From Liolophura sinensis (lineage: Eukaryota; Mollusca; Polyplacophora; Chitonida; Chitonidae): a stretch of DNA of 64,000 bases. A model generated the notes under the pieces. It searched no databases, had not been told where the DNA came from, and saw only the letters and a program-made list of their open reading frames with translations. Of this stretch, positions 1 through 11,375 are shown piece by piece. Position 1 is the stretch's first letter. Every line of letters starts with the position of its first letter. The stretch covers positions 15,195,501 through 15,259,500 of the forward strand of contig NC_088303.1 of NCBI RefSeq assembly GCF_032854445.1, read 5' to 3'. The translations under genes were made by a program, and so were the position numbers.

Positions 1-118
1 CCCGTTCTGCCCGGTCTCCTCCCACCATAATGCTGGCCGCCGTCGTGTATATGTAAGTTAACTATTCTTGAAAAAACACAATCAAATAAACAAACAAATG
101 AATAAATAAATTAGTCTT
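1..118 (+). repeat. SINE 3' part (family S1)
   Basis: The sequence carries the family's 'ccaccataatgctggccgcc' block, the 'gtaagtt..ctattcttga' stretch and an A-rich AAATAAATA end. The 5' head lies outside the window. The same tail recurs about a dozen times on both strands of this window. Confidence 0.8.
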
Positions 119-214
119 GGAGTAGACGTCAAGAGCGTTCTTAGTGTGGACAGGGATCGTTTACATGTTTTAAAGGTGTGTTAGGCTTTGAGTGAATGAG
201 GGTGTGCTTAGGGT

Positions 215-540
215 TTTCAGTCATATGACGACGAAGAAGTCCTTAGACTGCATGCACGTGTAATGTGCCTCCTTGTTGCAGGACGAACTTTTGTCTAGTG
301 ATGCTTTAGTGAGACGATTTACCCAAGTCAAGAAAACCGTTCCACGCGAGCCACTATACTGATACGCGTCAACCAGTCGTTACAATATTCTCTTAATGCT
401 GAACGCCAAGGTGTTAAGTGTGACTTGATCCAGGTATGACCCTGCATCTTCCACCCCAGAACCGGACGCTCTACCAACTGAACCATCAGAGCCGGTCTGT
501 TTGCCTTTGAAGCCTCGAATGTAATGTGAGAAAACCTGCT
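215..540 (+). repeat. Dispersed repeat family R1, copy 1, with tRNA-like segment
   Basis: It starts with 'ttcagtcatatgacgacgaa', continues through 'ccactatactgatacgcgtc', and ends in a segment that on the minus strand reads like a degenerate tRNA A-box region (ggttcagttggtagagcg, near 465-485). Related copies lie at 9420-9590 (minus), 22490-22710 (plus) and 56225-56400 (minus). Probably a SINE-like element; I cannot name the family. Confidence 0.6.
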
Positions 541-2170
541 GAATGCAGTGATTTATCTGAAGTTATCGTTCATGGAGTTATATCCATGCATGAAAGGACG
601 CGGTGGCCCTGACTTGATATGTATCCCGATGTAAAGTTACGTTACACTCGCCGTATTTAGGAAAACGTGACTACTAAGGAGAACTTCTCAGAAAGCTCGG
701 TTAGCGATAGACTGTGAATACCTTTGTGCTGATGTGCGCAAGTGATTAGCCTTCATAGTAAACTAAGGTTTTGTTTATTTATAACGAGGCGTTTGATTGC
801 CTTTGTTTCGTGCAGAATTCATATATTGACATGAAGGTTAATACCAAGCTGGAGGGCTTTAATCGGGTGACTGATAAATTGTGTGTGACCGTCTTAAGAT
901 TGCTTCTCGCTGACTGTGTTGACGAGGCTGAACGTTGAATGGATTTACTTTGGCAGTTTTAACTGGCTCTGTACTGAGAGACACTCTTCTCTATGTCAAT
1001 ACACAAATAAATGCTTGAGTGTCAACGTGTTGATCAGCTGTTCAACATCGCTAGGGTGGGAAAAGTGCGTTCTACGAGAGTTCACATTTGCATACTTAAA
1101 GCTGATCGCGCAGAATGACAGCCCGTGCATTGATAAACAGCGTGCTAATACCTAACCCAGAGTAGCGCAGCACTCATATTGCAACTGACAAACGATCAGG
1201 TGCCAGAAAAACGACAAACCTATCAAGGTTACATGCTAACAATCAGGGCATTTGAGTTCTCAGATATCAAAAGGAGTGTAATCGAAAGGTAGTGTACATA
1301 CGTGGCGTCAGAACATGCGCGATACCAGTTATTAAGCTGTGTGGTTCAAAGGTTCACAACCTACTCACGACCGCAAAACGGTTGATCTTGGGAAATGTGA
1401 ACATTCCACATTGATACGATCAAAACTGCTTAAGCGCTTTACCTTTTTCAAATGTAGCCATCTTTGACAAACTACATTTGAAAAGAGACAGTCCTATCCT
1501 CCACCCGGTTACCTGTGGTAACTAGAGAGAATATTCCCATTTAATATACGCCGAGATCAATCGTCTTGCCTCACGAGCAAGTATAGGATCCCGCCAACAT
1601 TTTACATTGCTATATTGTTCCCCCCTCCCCCACACCCCACCCCAAAAAAAAGGAGTCCACAAAAATAACAGAAATTCTGTATATTCAAATCGGAATCCCA
1701 CTATCCAACATCCGGTTGATCGTTTAAGTCTCAGATGGACATACTATCTAAGGAAACAGATACTATACCCTAAAACCTGATCTGTATTGAATTGAATTTT
1801 CCTGAGTGATGTCAAACCCCATTATGATACCGTGACAGGATATTATGTTATGAACCACACAATACCACGTTATAGCAACAACAGTATTATGGTGGGATAT
1901 GACTTGGGCCCTTAAGTCTACACACAAACACACACGCACATACACAGTGGAGTTATAGCCCGGACAAAAAAATCATATGTATTTATATAGTATATATAAG
2001 GCAAAGGGCTATGTGCTTACCATGACGACTACAGAAATGAAAAAGTGTGAGTTAGTACAAATTGTCAACTGTGTGTATATCAACAAAAAAGCCCCTCTCT
2101 GTTGAACACAATTGGAACCCGGAGATGAATACGGATGGACAGACAGACAAAATCGCTATAACATAATAAA
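541..2170. other. No gene seen
   Basis: Anonymous AT-rich sequence. The only marked features are a C-rich run at about 1619-1650, followed by an A run, and a CACACA-rich stretch near 1920-1945. Open frames are short and look random. Confidence 0.5.
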
Positions 2171-2262
2171 CTCACGAATATCTCACTTATACGACGGCGG
2201 CCAGCATTATGGTGGGAGGGGACCAAGCAGAGCTCGGGGAAAACCAATGATCTTCGTCATTT
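2171..2262 (-). repeat. SINE S1 fragment
   Basis: Reverse-complement copy of the S1 3' region: 'acgacggcggccagcattat' followed by the degenerate 'ggtgggagg..agagctcggggaaa' block. It is truncated at both ends. Confidence 0.75.
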
Positions 2263-2279
2263 GGAAAGTGGATTAAGTA

Positions 2280-2347
2280 ACAGTATTATCGTTAATAGAA
2301 TCTGTGCTATATTCAGAAAGAGCAATCCCTATTAACGATAATACTGT
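2280..2347. repeat. Perfect 19-bp inverted repeat (hairpin)
   Basis: The arm at 2280-2298 (acagtattatcgttaatag) is the exact reverse complement of 2329-2347, with a 30-nt spacer. It ends a few bases upstream of the reverse transcriptase remnant and may be part of that element's structure or of an unrelated small element. Confidence 0.85.
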
Positions 2348-2349
2348 CA

Positions 2350-2900
2350 TTCATGGCATGTTTGGATGTTCAAGTTGCTTGAATTTCTCATTAATAATAT
2401 CTATGTGAAATTCGAAAAAAAACAGTGCACAGGTATTCCGATGGGTACAAATTGTGCCCCGTCCCTTTTGGCGCACTTATACCTGTTCTCGTGTGAAAGC
2501 AACCGTATACAGAACGCAGAAATTATTAACCAAAGTAATCCTCAAAACATAGCAAAGACTGTGAAAGATATTTACACATCTTCACTGGATTTAAAGTAGA
2601 CAACATCATATTTGGACCTATATTCTTACATGACCAAAACTGTTTCCTCTCTCGCAGACTGTACTACAAGAGGGATAGTTTCAGCTTTGGCATTGTCAGC
2701 AGCATACCGAATGTTCCTGCATATCTCGCCTTGTAGCATTTTTGTTAGACTCTGTGTATTATGTGTCGGTTTCAATCAAAGTTTTTACAAAAACTTGTGT
2801 GTCAAGGTTATTCCTTCAAACGCCTTCACTCTACGTTTCTTAAGTTTTACAATGAGTATAATTCTCTTGTAAGTAAATATCTCTGGCGACCCCATTATGA
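2350..2900 (+). pseudogene. Reverse transcriptase remnant, Penelope-like type
   Basis: Pieces of one RT can be read in more than one frame. From 2366 comes an N-terminal segment ending in a conserved block, GIPMGTNCAPSLLAHLYLF. Near 2609 is SYLDLY, then in another frame LYYKRDSFSFGIV (about 2665-2705), and near 2775-2880 a segment with QKLVCQGYSFKRLHSTF and KFYNEYNSLVSKY. This block order matches the RT type with GIPMGTNCAPL..ADLFLY, KLYDKRDDF and KFYxRxxxLV motifs, which I assign to Penelope-like retroelements from memory. The stretch that should carry the catalytic YxDD between the first and second blocks is missing, and there are stops and frameshifts, so it cannot be active. The family assignment is less certain than the RT call. 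Confidence 0.7.
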
Positions 2901-2930
2901 TTATGTTTAATTCCGATTAACCTGGGACAA

Positions 2931-3000
2931 GAGACTGTATATTCATCATGTTGAATTAGACCACGACGCCGGATACATGGACAACTGCAATCAAAGCCAA
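2931..3000 (+). repeat. Dispersed repeat family R2, fragment
   Basis: Contains 'tattcatcatgttgaattag' followed by a 'accacgacgccggatac' block. It is related to sequence at about 12750-12800 and 26713-26755. Directly downstream of the RT remnant, so it may belong to the same element. Confidence 0.5.
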
Positions 3001-3324
3001 TTTATGTGTCGAAATCACCATTCGTATACCAGCCGCCAAGTGAAAGTGAAATCAGTATCCAAATCGTGTACCATGCTAGAATATAAGTTGTCCATGAAAA
3101 AATATGTGTCTCATTTATGCCCTTTTGATTGTATCTTTAACAACCAATTTCTTTCAAGCTAAGTGTAAAGAACTGAAGCTTCTACCGTCTCTTGTTTACA
3201 CCATTTTTTTCAGTTTTTGAATTCTAAAAGGGAAATTTTCTTATTAGCTTTCATATTTATGCTTCCCTGCTTTCTATACTTGGAACCCCTCGCAAGCAGA
3301 CTTCGTAGATCATCATTATTTACA

Positions 3325-3520
3325 AAATTAATTTATTTATTTATTTGATTGGTGTTCTACGCCGTACTCAAGAATATTTCACTTACACGACGGTGGACAG
3401 CATTCTTGTAGGAGAAACCAGGTAGAGCCCAGGGAAACCCCACGACCATCCGCAGATTGCTGACAGACTTTCCCACATACGCCCGGAGAGGAATGCAAAA
3501 TTAAATTTACCAGTCTTAAC
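3325..3520 (-). repeat. SINE S1 copy
   Basis: Reverse-complement copy, unusually complete: a (TTTA)n start, 'gattggtgttctacgccgta', 'cacgacggtggacagcattc', then the 'cacgaccatccgcagattgc' and 'gacagactttcccacatacg' body. Confidence 0.85.
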
Positions 3521-3639
3521 ATGTTTACATGGATGGTAAGCAAAGTCTGACGATTCACCAGTCGCAAGTGTATCTACCAGAAGAAGAATCAGACATCTCA
3601 AAATTTATAACTGCTTTCGCGTAATTAAATATCTTGGAA
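3521..3639. other. Short spacer, nothing seen
   Basis: Unique sequence between the SINE and the 141-bp tandem repeat. Confidence 0.4.
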
Positions 3640-4062
3640 GCGACTGGTTTAGTATATTAGTGAGAAATGCAGGGGGTTCTCGTATGTTGATAACCTCTGA
3701 ATCATCTAAAATTCGTGGTATGTTTATTAAATCAAAACCCTTTATCTCTCTCTCCCTCTTAGATTTGCCACGTACCGTATACGACTGGTTTAGTATATTA
3801 GTGAGAAATGCAGGGGGTTCTCGTATGTTGATAACCTCGGAATCATCTAAAACTCGTGGTATGTTCATTAAATCAAAACCCTTTATCTCTCTCTCCCTCT
3901 TAGATTTGCCACGTACCGTATACGACTGGTTTAGTATATTAGTGAGAAATGCAGGGGGTTCTCGTATGTTGATAACCTCTGAACCATCTAAAACTCGTGG
4001 TATGTTCATTAAATCAAGACCATTATCTCTCTCTCCCTCTTAGATTTGCCACGTACCGTATA
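3640..4062. repeat. 141-bp tandem repeat, 3 copies
   Basis: Copies start at 3640, 3781 and 3922 with nearly identical sequence (each opens cgactggtttagtatattag and closes with tctctctctccctcttagat then gccacgtaccgtata). Because 141 is 47 codons, frames stay open on both strands (127 and 134 codons), but nothing else suggests translation. A decayed related piece follows at about 4130-4210. Confidence 0.95.
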
Positions 4063-4274
4063 AGGATTCGTACTATAATTTTATGAACAGGTCTATATTT
4101 AGCAGCCTGAGCGATGCATAGATTAGACCCTTACCTCTCTCCTAGATCTGGTCACACTCTGACTTGGGTCCTTATCCCTCTCTTAAATCTGGTCAGACAC
4201 AGACATGGACCTTTATCTCCCTTTGGAGTCTTTATATACCAATGGTGAAACCAGTTATGTCAGATATTACATCG

Positions 4275-4640
4275 GTAACACTGATGTCAGTGGTGTCATA
4301 TTATACACCGGTAACATTGATGTGAATGGTGTCAGATATTACAGTGCTGACATTGTTGTCAATGGTGTCAAATATTACAGTGGTGACCGTGATGTCAGTG
4401 GTGTCAGATATTACAGTGGTGACATTGATGTCAGTGATGTCAGATATTACAGCAGTAACATTAATGTCAGTGGTGTCATTATAACAGTGGTGACATTGTT
4501 GTCAATGGTGTCAGATATTACAGTGGTGACATTGATGTCAATGGTGTCAGATATTACAGTGGTAACATTGATGTCAGTGATGTCAGATATTCCAGCGGTA
4601 ACATTAATGTTAGTGGTGTTATTACAACAGAGCCGCTGAT
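4275..4640. repeat. 36-bp tandem repeat, about 10 copies
   Basis: The unit is roughly gatgtcagtggtgtcagata followed by ttacagtggtgacatt. It equals 12 codons, so the plus strand shows a 12-residue periodic open frame (DVSGVRYYSGDI-like) that loses phase near 4485. I read this as a minisatellite, not as a protein-coding repeat. Confidence 0.92.
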
Positions 4641-5078
4641 GCAACCATGTCAGTGATTATGTAATGTAAAAGCACACGAAGTAAAACCTGAGCAATGGCG
4701 ACAGGAAGATAGTTGGCAATTGGTCACACGTAACCGGTAAAATCCGGCATCTTGTCAAATTACTTAAATAGTACCAGCTACAACTTACCAACATTGACAG
4801 TGGTGGCAATCATGTCAGAACTGTGGCAATAAAGGTACAACCTGTAAAGAAAGGTCATTTTCAGTATGATTAGATCTGTATGTACTTGCGAGGGTTCTTT
4901 CGGGAAATCTGAAATAAAACAGACACAGATGCGTTACAGAGCTTCACAATCTACTTGGAATCAGTGACATTTACCGTGTTAGAGGCCGGATATTGGCAAC
5001 ATGCGGAGTATCGCGTGCAATAAAGAGATGTAAAATGCAGGCACGCATATTGAGTTACGAGGCAATCAGCAGTTTACG
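4641..5078. other. No gene seen
   Basis: AT-rich spacer between two minisatellites. It contains a few echoes of the preceding repeat (acattgacagtggtggcaat near 4792). Confidence 0.4.
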
Positions 5079-5455
5079 ACTGTTAATCAAGACTGAGTTA
5101 TGTCCTTGTAGCCTTAGCATGACTGTTTATCAAGACTGAGTTATGTCCTTCTAGCCTTAGCATGACTGTTTATCAAGACTGAGTTATGTCCTTGTAGCCT
5201 TAGCATGACTGTTTATCAAGACTAAGTTATGTCCTTGTAGCCTTAGCATGACTGTTTATCAAGATTGAGTTATGTCCTTGTAGTCTTAGCATGACTGTTT
5301 ATCAAGACTAAGTTATGTCCTTGTGGCCTTAGCATGACTGTTTATCAAGATTGAGTTATGTCCTTGTGGCCTTAGCATGACTGTTTATCAAGACTGAGTT
5401 TTGTCATTGTAATCAAGACTGAGTTATGTCCTTGTAGCCTTGGCATGACTGTTTA
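5079..5455. repeat. 43-bp tandem repeat, about 8-9 copies
   Basis: The unit begins gactgtttatcaagactgag and continues ttatgtccttgtagccttagcat. Copies start at about 5079, 5122, 5165 and so on. The last copies are partly deleted near 5400-5420. Confidence 0.93.
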
Positions 5456-6285
5456 CATGGAAGATCCTACGGTCAGCATATATAAAATAATAATACATAT
5501 AAAATGATACCTGGGACTAACATCGTTACTGAGTAAATAGGTTAACAGTTTTAATATTACACGTGTATTATATTTCTGCACTGATGTGCAGGCCAGCATG
5601 TCGTTTCAGAGGTAACCAAATAACATCCAACAAAAAATACAATAAAGTACGTCCTGCAAGCATCTGCCTGGATACAGACACTGAAGAAAAAGCGCTTTTA
5701 GTTGCGACGAACAGCCTTATGTGAGACCGGGCTTGTCGTTGCTCTAGGGATAGGTTGGGTTGGGTTAGGGCTACATCGTGGCTGTCATGACATCACATTC
5801 TGGCCAAATGTGCCAGACTATCCAGCAAATCTTTCCAGAATGATTGAAAACTGTTCACTGATGCCCTCTTAATGTAAAAGCAAGGCGATAGGTCAAGCAG
5901 TAATCGACCTTATATCAGTATCGGTGCTCGTCTGTGTTGGCATCACAAATAATAAATAATGTAAGTTCAAAGGTCATAAAATAAATACGCTGGCATTTTT
6001 TTTCCTTTTCTGCCATACATATATATCTGTTTAAAACTTAACAGCCACCCGTCTTTGGCTGGCACTAAAATGTTACAGTTTCTTAAATCCATTTCAAAGC
6101 AGGTATGTTTGGCAGGTCAGGAACACTGGGATGTATGGATTTAGATATAAATCCGAAAACACAGTAAGCTCATTGTATTGATTTCTACAGCAATGTTCTG
6201 TTAGATTTATTCAAACGAGTTTTACTTTAAAAATCACCACGATTAAACGGCGTCAAACACTGAAGCCCTCACTCTTTTAGACGAT
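5456..6285. other. No gene seen
   Basis: Anonymous sequence. A short 'ggttgggttgggttagggc' run at about 5752-5770 resembles telomeric repeats but is too short to mean anything. Confidence 0.4.
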
Positions 6286-6289
6286 TAAA

Positions 6290-6520
6290 TCGCTGGATTA
6301 CTGTGAACATCACACCCTTCTCTACTAAGGTCGCGAGTTCAAGTCCACCTCGCGCCGCATCGGACGCGGTTATAAGTCAGAAGATTATTTTGGTATCTGA
6401 CGAAGATTGGTGATTTCCTCTGGATACTTCGGTTACCTCAACTCATAAACCTACCAGACCGACTTTAGGGTGGATTATTCTTGAGCACTGCGATAAACAC
6501 CCACCAATCAAAATTTAAAG
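6290..6520 (+). repeat. tRNA-derived SINE (family S2), copy 1
   Basis: Has a B-box-like 'gcgagttcaagtcc' near 6349, then 'ttataagtcagaagatt', 'gggtggattattcttgagca' and a tail ending 'cacccaccaatcaaa'. Similar body sequence occurs at 54780-54995, 58555-58790 and 61795-62040. Confidence 0.65.
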
Positions 6521-8795
6521 TTTAAATTGAGCTAAGTATTAACACAGGAAGTTGCCAGTTGAGACTATTAGAATTACTCGGGAGAGACATTCATGCTCTT
6601 TATGCAATATCACCGTGGTTGGAGACGGATTCTGCTTTTTGTTTGCATAGCAATCTTGCATTGATTACCCATGTAACCCATCCAAAGTTGTATGTTCTTT
6701 TTCGACCCTTTATACCAGCAGTGCTGGTCTGAGTGAAAATAAAGAAGTAGAGATAGAAATGGATGAAACTCCTCGCCACACTGTAGTATTAATTGAACGT
6801 TCTAGTGTATTCGACAACGTCATTGAAACAGTTTTAACCAGGCTCCCCAGAATATTACCCAGGAAAGGTGGATAACCTGTTATGGGTGGCTACTTTTTAA
6901 GAGCAGAGTTTTAAAACGTTCAACAGTCAATGGGATTGTTGAAGCGGTAGGAAAGTAGCTGTTGTCAAATGTTGTGACGTCCTGACCTGAATGTAAATGT
7001 GTCCACTGATTTCTATGCCTATTCAGTATGACCAGAACTATGCAGGTTTCCCTATTATGAGGATTTTGTGTACAAATGCAAATAGAATCTTAACATGCGT
7101 CATTGAAATTAACCTTTGCGGCACTGGCATTGTCTGCGTTCTGCCGAACGCTCAGTATGTCTCGTTTGGGATAGAATGGTATAGTTTCAGTGTATTTGTT
7201 AAGTCGGTAGAATACTGATTTAATAGGAAGTGGCTTGGCTTATGTTATCTTCTCAGCGCAGCGGGAATAATTTCCTGGTACATGATACATTCAGGATGCT
7301 GATGGTTGACGGATAGTCTAGTTCCATTGATAAGTCATCGACAGGTAAATCTCGGGTAATCTATATGAGCGATTCGGATGTGGAAATAAAAAAGACAATA
7401 CTCCACGAGAGTTTGCACGATGTATGAATTTCCACCCGTACCTGTACTTCGGATACACTTGAGATAGCGTCTGTTCCACCAAGACTTGAGAGACTGATAC
7501 ATAAGAAGCCTTACACCTAGTCGATATTCCCAAGGGCCACAGAGAGATCGTCACGTTCTCTTCTTAGCCGCCCTGTGGTCATTATAGTGGACTTGTCCGT
7601 CCATGCAAGCCGACTCGGATATTAATGCAGAATTAACTCGGCAATAGGACGAGCTTCTATAAACACGTCTGGAATTATCTGCACCAGTGGTTTAGTGAAA
7701 CCAAATTGCTGCCACTGCCAATAAAGGGCGAAATTAACGTTGTGGCTTTATCTCTCCGCACTACAAGTCATACCTGTGGGGTAGAAGATCATTAGTTACC
7801 TGCACACTTACCTGCATAGCTGATGGAGGAGACAGATGGTTCCCAGCAAAGTTATCTAACACACCTGATCTGATTCACAAACCAGGTAAGTCACGGTGTA
7901 AAATACGCCGTAGTTAATACGTCAGCTTAACGCTACAATACACCAAGGGTATGGTTTTAACAACAGGCGGAAGGATTACGTTTCTTTAGTTTAAAAGCCA
8001 ACTTTATTCTAATGACGATATCGTAACCGTAAAGTTCGCCAAATGTAAAACTGAACCACTTCAAGGGCAACAAAAACATTCACAGCTAAAAAGCAGGGGG
8101 AAACTCGCTGAAATCAACGTTTTATGAAAAATGCTATATTTATTTACGAACCGAGTTACAGTTCACACATCAAGGTTATTATTGAACTAACTATTGAAAT
8201 TCCTAAAAATTCTCCCATGTAACATATGGAGTTTCGAAATTGCTTCTAAATTTATGCTTATTATTAATACACCTTTATTATTTATTTTACATCCCTGGTT
8301 GTCATTTGTTATTTGTTGTAATATTAAAAAACTTAAATCAAAGGACGCTGACGTAGGTGTATATGGGTTTAATAAGGTTCTACTTTAGGCGAACTTTATT
8401 GGTTTATGGTGGTTGCAAGAACGTTCAACTTTACTGTAAATATACGTGTAAATTTTCTACCTGGAGAAAATAGGTCAGGTTTGCTTTGGCTGGGAGTTGT
8501 TGAACACACTATTTATCCCAAGGGAAGTGACCCTAAACTTTCCTTTATTCTCATGCACATTGATTTGTCGGTATGCATACATCGGTGCTGTGATAATGAC
8601 TACCGATAACATCCTGGTAATGCCGTTCTAGAGAACGGTTACCGATATTGTCTGTATAATGGGATTGTTTTCACTGGAAAGAAGCTTTCTGGGAAAGAGT
8701 GACTCCGCTACAGCAAGTTTGCCTTAAAGGACAGGAAAAAACACTGTGCTGCGGAAAATACCACTTTGGTGTGCTTGGCACCTTCCAAATAAAAC
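6521..8795. other. No gene seen
   Basis: About 2.3 kb without recognisable genes, repeats or convincing splice-flanked open frames. Open frames near 6997-7218, 7318-7554, 8194-8388 and 8406-8609 have no recognisable motifs. Confidence 0.45.
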
Positions 8796-8797
8796 TT

Positions 8798-9190
8798 ATC
8801 ACCGGTATATTTCCAATGTAATGTGCACGGTAAAAAATTAAGGGAAAAGTAACATTACTGTCACCAGCTATATCACTGTAATGCGCATAGATAGCGTTAA
8901 AGGAAAAGTTACATTATTGTCACCAGCGTTATCACTGTAATGTGCAGAGTTAGTGTTAAAGGAAAAGCAATATTACTGTGACCAGCTTTGTCACTGTTAT
9001 GTGCAGTTAGCTTTAAAGGAAAAATAACATTACTGTCACCAGCATTTCCATTGTAATGTGCACAGTTAGCGTTAAAGGAAAACTAACATTACTGTCACCA
9101 GAGTTTTCATTGTAATAAGCACAGTTAGCGTTAAAGGAAAAGTAACATTACTGTCACCAGCATATCCACTGTGATTAGCACAGTCAAAGT
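8798..9190. repeat. 57-59-bp tandem repeat, about 7 copies
   Basis: The unit runs gtcaccagctatatcactgt, aatgcgcatagatagcgtta, aaggaaaagttacattatt. Spacing is 59, 59 and 57 bp for the copies I counted. Confidence 0.9.
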
Positions 9191-9419
9191 ATATTAGTCA
9201 GATTTCTTTTTTGTAGCTTAATTTTTTCACTTTAAATCACCACTGTACACGAATATTCAACTGCGTTAGCGATTACTCATCTAGTAGTTAATTTAAGAAT
9301 GGTTATTACATATATATTTTGGGGTGTTTTCACGCACGCCCCGGTCTTATGTGAGAAGCCTGTTGACAAGAGCTTGGCAAAAATTGAAAGGTTAACGGTT
9401 CGCATTTAATTCCACTTCA

Positions 9420-9590
9420 ATGCTGTCAGTGAACGAGATATTTGTAAAATGAGGAGAGGGATCACATACGGCCGCCAACGAGACACTCTCAAACAAGAAG
9501 ACACAGTGTATGTATACACACCTAATGAATCCTTGTCGTCACATGACTGAAAAATTGTTAAGTGCGACATAAAATTCGAAGAATACATAC
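9420..9590 (-). repeat. Dispersed repeat family R1, copy 2
   Basis: On the minus strand it reads ttcagtcatgtgacgacaag, then gattcattaggtgtgtatac, matching the opening of the copies at 215 and 22490. Confidence 0.65.
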
Positions 9591-9819
9591 ATATATATGC
9601 CAGATAGACATGTATGGCCGAAAATATCTTACAGGGATTTGGAATATAGCTCCATGTACAGTGAGTTCTTAATGAAGAAGCTAAATCATGTTTTGCTTAT
9701 GAAAGACGGAGACGTCTACACTTTCTTTAACATTTAGTCAAGATTTCCTAAGACTTTATTTAATTATGAAATTACAATGGCGTTAAATAACAATCAAGTG
9801 AATCAAATTTACCGGTATG

Positions 9820-11375
9820 AGAAATTCTTTATACCCTGCAGAACATGTTAAAGGACAAGACAGCACCTGGCTAAAACATAATTTCAATCGAAAGTAGGCT
9901 ACTCAAGCTTTCTAAAAAGTATCATAATTTATTATTTTAGTGAGACTTTGCCGAAAAATATGAAGAACAAAATGACAATTCTGCACAAATGGCAGGTGTG
10001 AATCAAAGCAGCCATCTTGAGAAGTTTATCCAGTCAAACACGTTGCTATCAGATTGCACGGCCTAAGCCTTTACCCATTCACTCCATGAAGTGGCATATG
10101 ATAACACTGAGCTACTGCAGAATAAAACATCATTTTGAGATCGTTTACAACGATAGGATAAGTAGCCGAAGGAATATTTTAAACAGTGTTAACTGTGGAC
10201 AGGTCTGTATCATTTACAGACCACCACAGGCGTAACATCAGTTGATTTACAAGCCATGTAATACTCAACAACGGTTTCACAAATTATATCAGACATTAAG
10301 TACAGCAGCATGCCTTCTCTGTAAAAACCACATTCATCTCCCCAGTAGATTCTAGGCCTACTTAGTCAAGCCGTTCAAATTACACAAATGCATCTTTTGT
10401 TACTCATTTTAGTGCCTAGTCAGCAGTTTCTACAATAAATAACAAATTTCAGAGACAGTGATCAATTCATCAGGGTTGCCGAAGGTTTGTGGGAATGAGA
10501 AGACAGCGGACAACGCCTAAATTAATTAAATCTTACGATATACAAGTATTTTTTCTCTGAATGTATTAAAACTGAAGAATTTTACTCCTTTGTTCTTTCT
10601 CACATACAAGGGATGTACTTTTCGGTTTTCTTTTATAAAATACAGTCAAATTATTAAAACGCAGTGATGAAGTCTAGGTGTTTTCTATGGCGTCGGCGAT
10701 AACTTGGTCATCACCACTCTCATATCTTAGAAGCCAGCACTACAAAATTGAAGCATGAAATTCAGCGATAGTCGATTGTCTAGATCATGCAGCCCCAGTA
10801 GAGGTTAGATTTATTTCCATTTGTTTCAGAAGTGAGCATGAATCTAGTTGTACAGCAATCTTATTGTAATTTCGTTAACATTAAATAGGGCTCAAAATCA
10901 CCAGCAAAACGCCTCCATAGGCTACGGCCAGGCCCACGAATACCCCGCCGTTTAGGCTATTTAAACAGGCTATTTAAACAGGGTCGCTGGAGTTCCTTAT
11001 AAATGACATAGCAGGCCCACTGAATCAATAGTTCAAGCAGTGCAAGAAATATCCTTATATACAGTATGTTCAATTTCCGTGAAAGCTATTTTTCACATCG
11101 CCAAAGTCCACAACTTTTATCTGCGATAGGCTGCTGTTTAGATTATTGCAGGGAAAATAAATTCAGTGTTAGAGAGCTAGAGAAAAGGTGACGTTACATT
11201 GTTTTAGATAATGGAGGCGTGTTGAAGCTATGTCAGGACGAAGTTTCAGTAAATTTTTAAGGGGATGAAAAAAATCTAAAAAAAAATATTTAATACCTGT
11301 TTAAGATACTCTGACAGATAGCCTTTCAGTGAACATAAACATTAGCCAGGTGCTGCCTTTCGCTTTAATTGGAAA
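9820..11375 (+). repeat. 1.5-kb dispersed repeat R3, copy 1
   Basis: Aligns by eye over its whole length with 35637-37105 in the same orientation. Shared blocks include ttgcacggcctaag, cccattcactccatgaagtg, gtagccgaaggaatatttta, catttacagaccaccaca and the closing ctttcagtgaacataaac / ctttcggtggacataaaa. Divergence is moderate with many indels. No coding potential or terminal structure was recognised. A 70-bp inverted fragment of its left end sits at 15738-15805, which favours an interspersed element over a simple segmental duplication. Confidence 0.8.

Noticed and set aside
5752-5770. Telomere-like ggttgggttgggttaggg
   Set aside because: Only about three imperfect units; no array.
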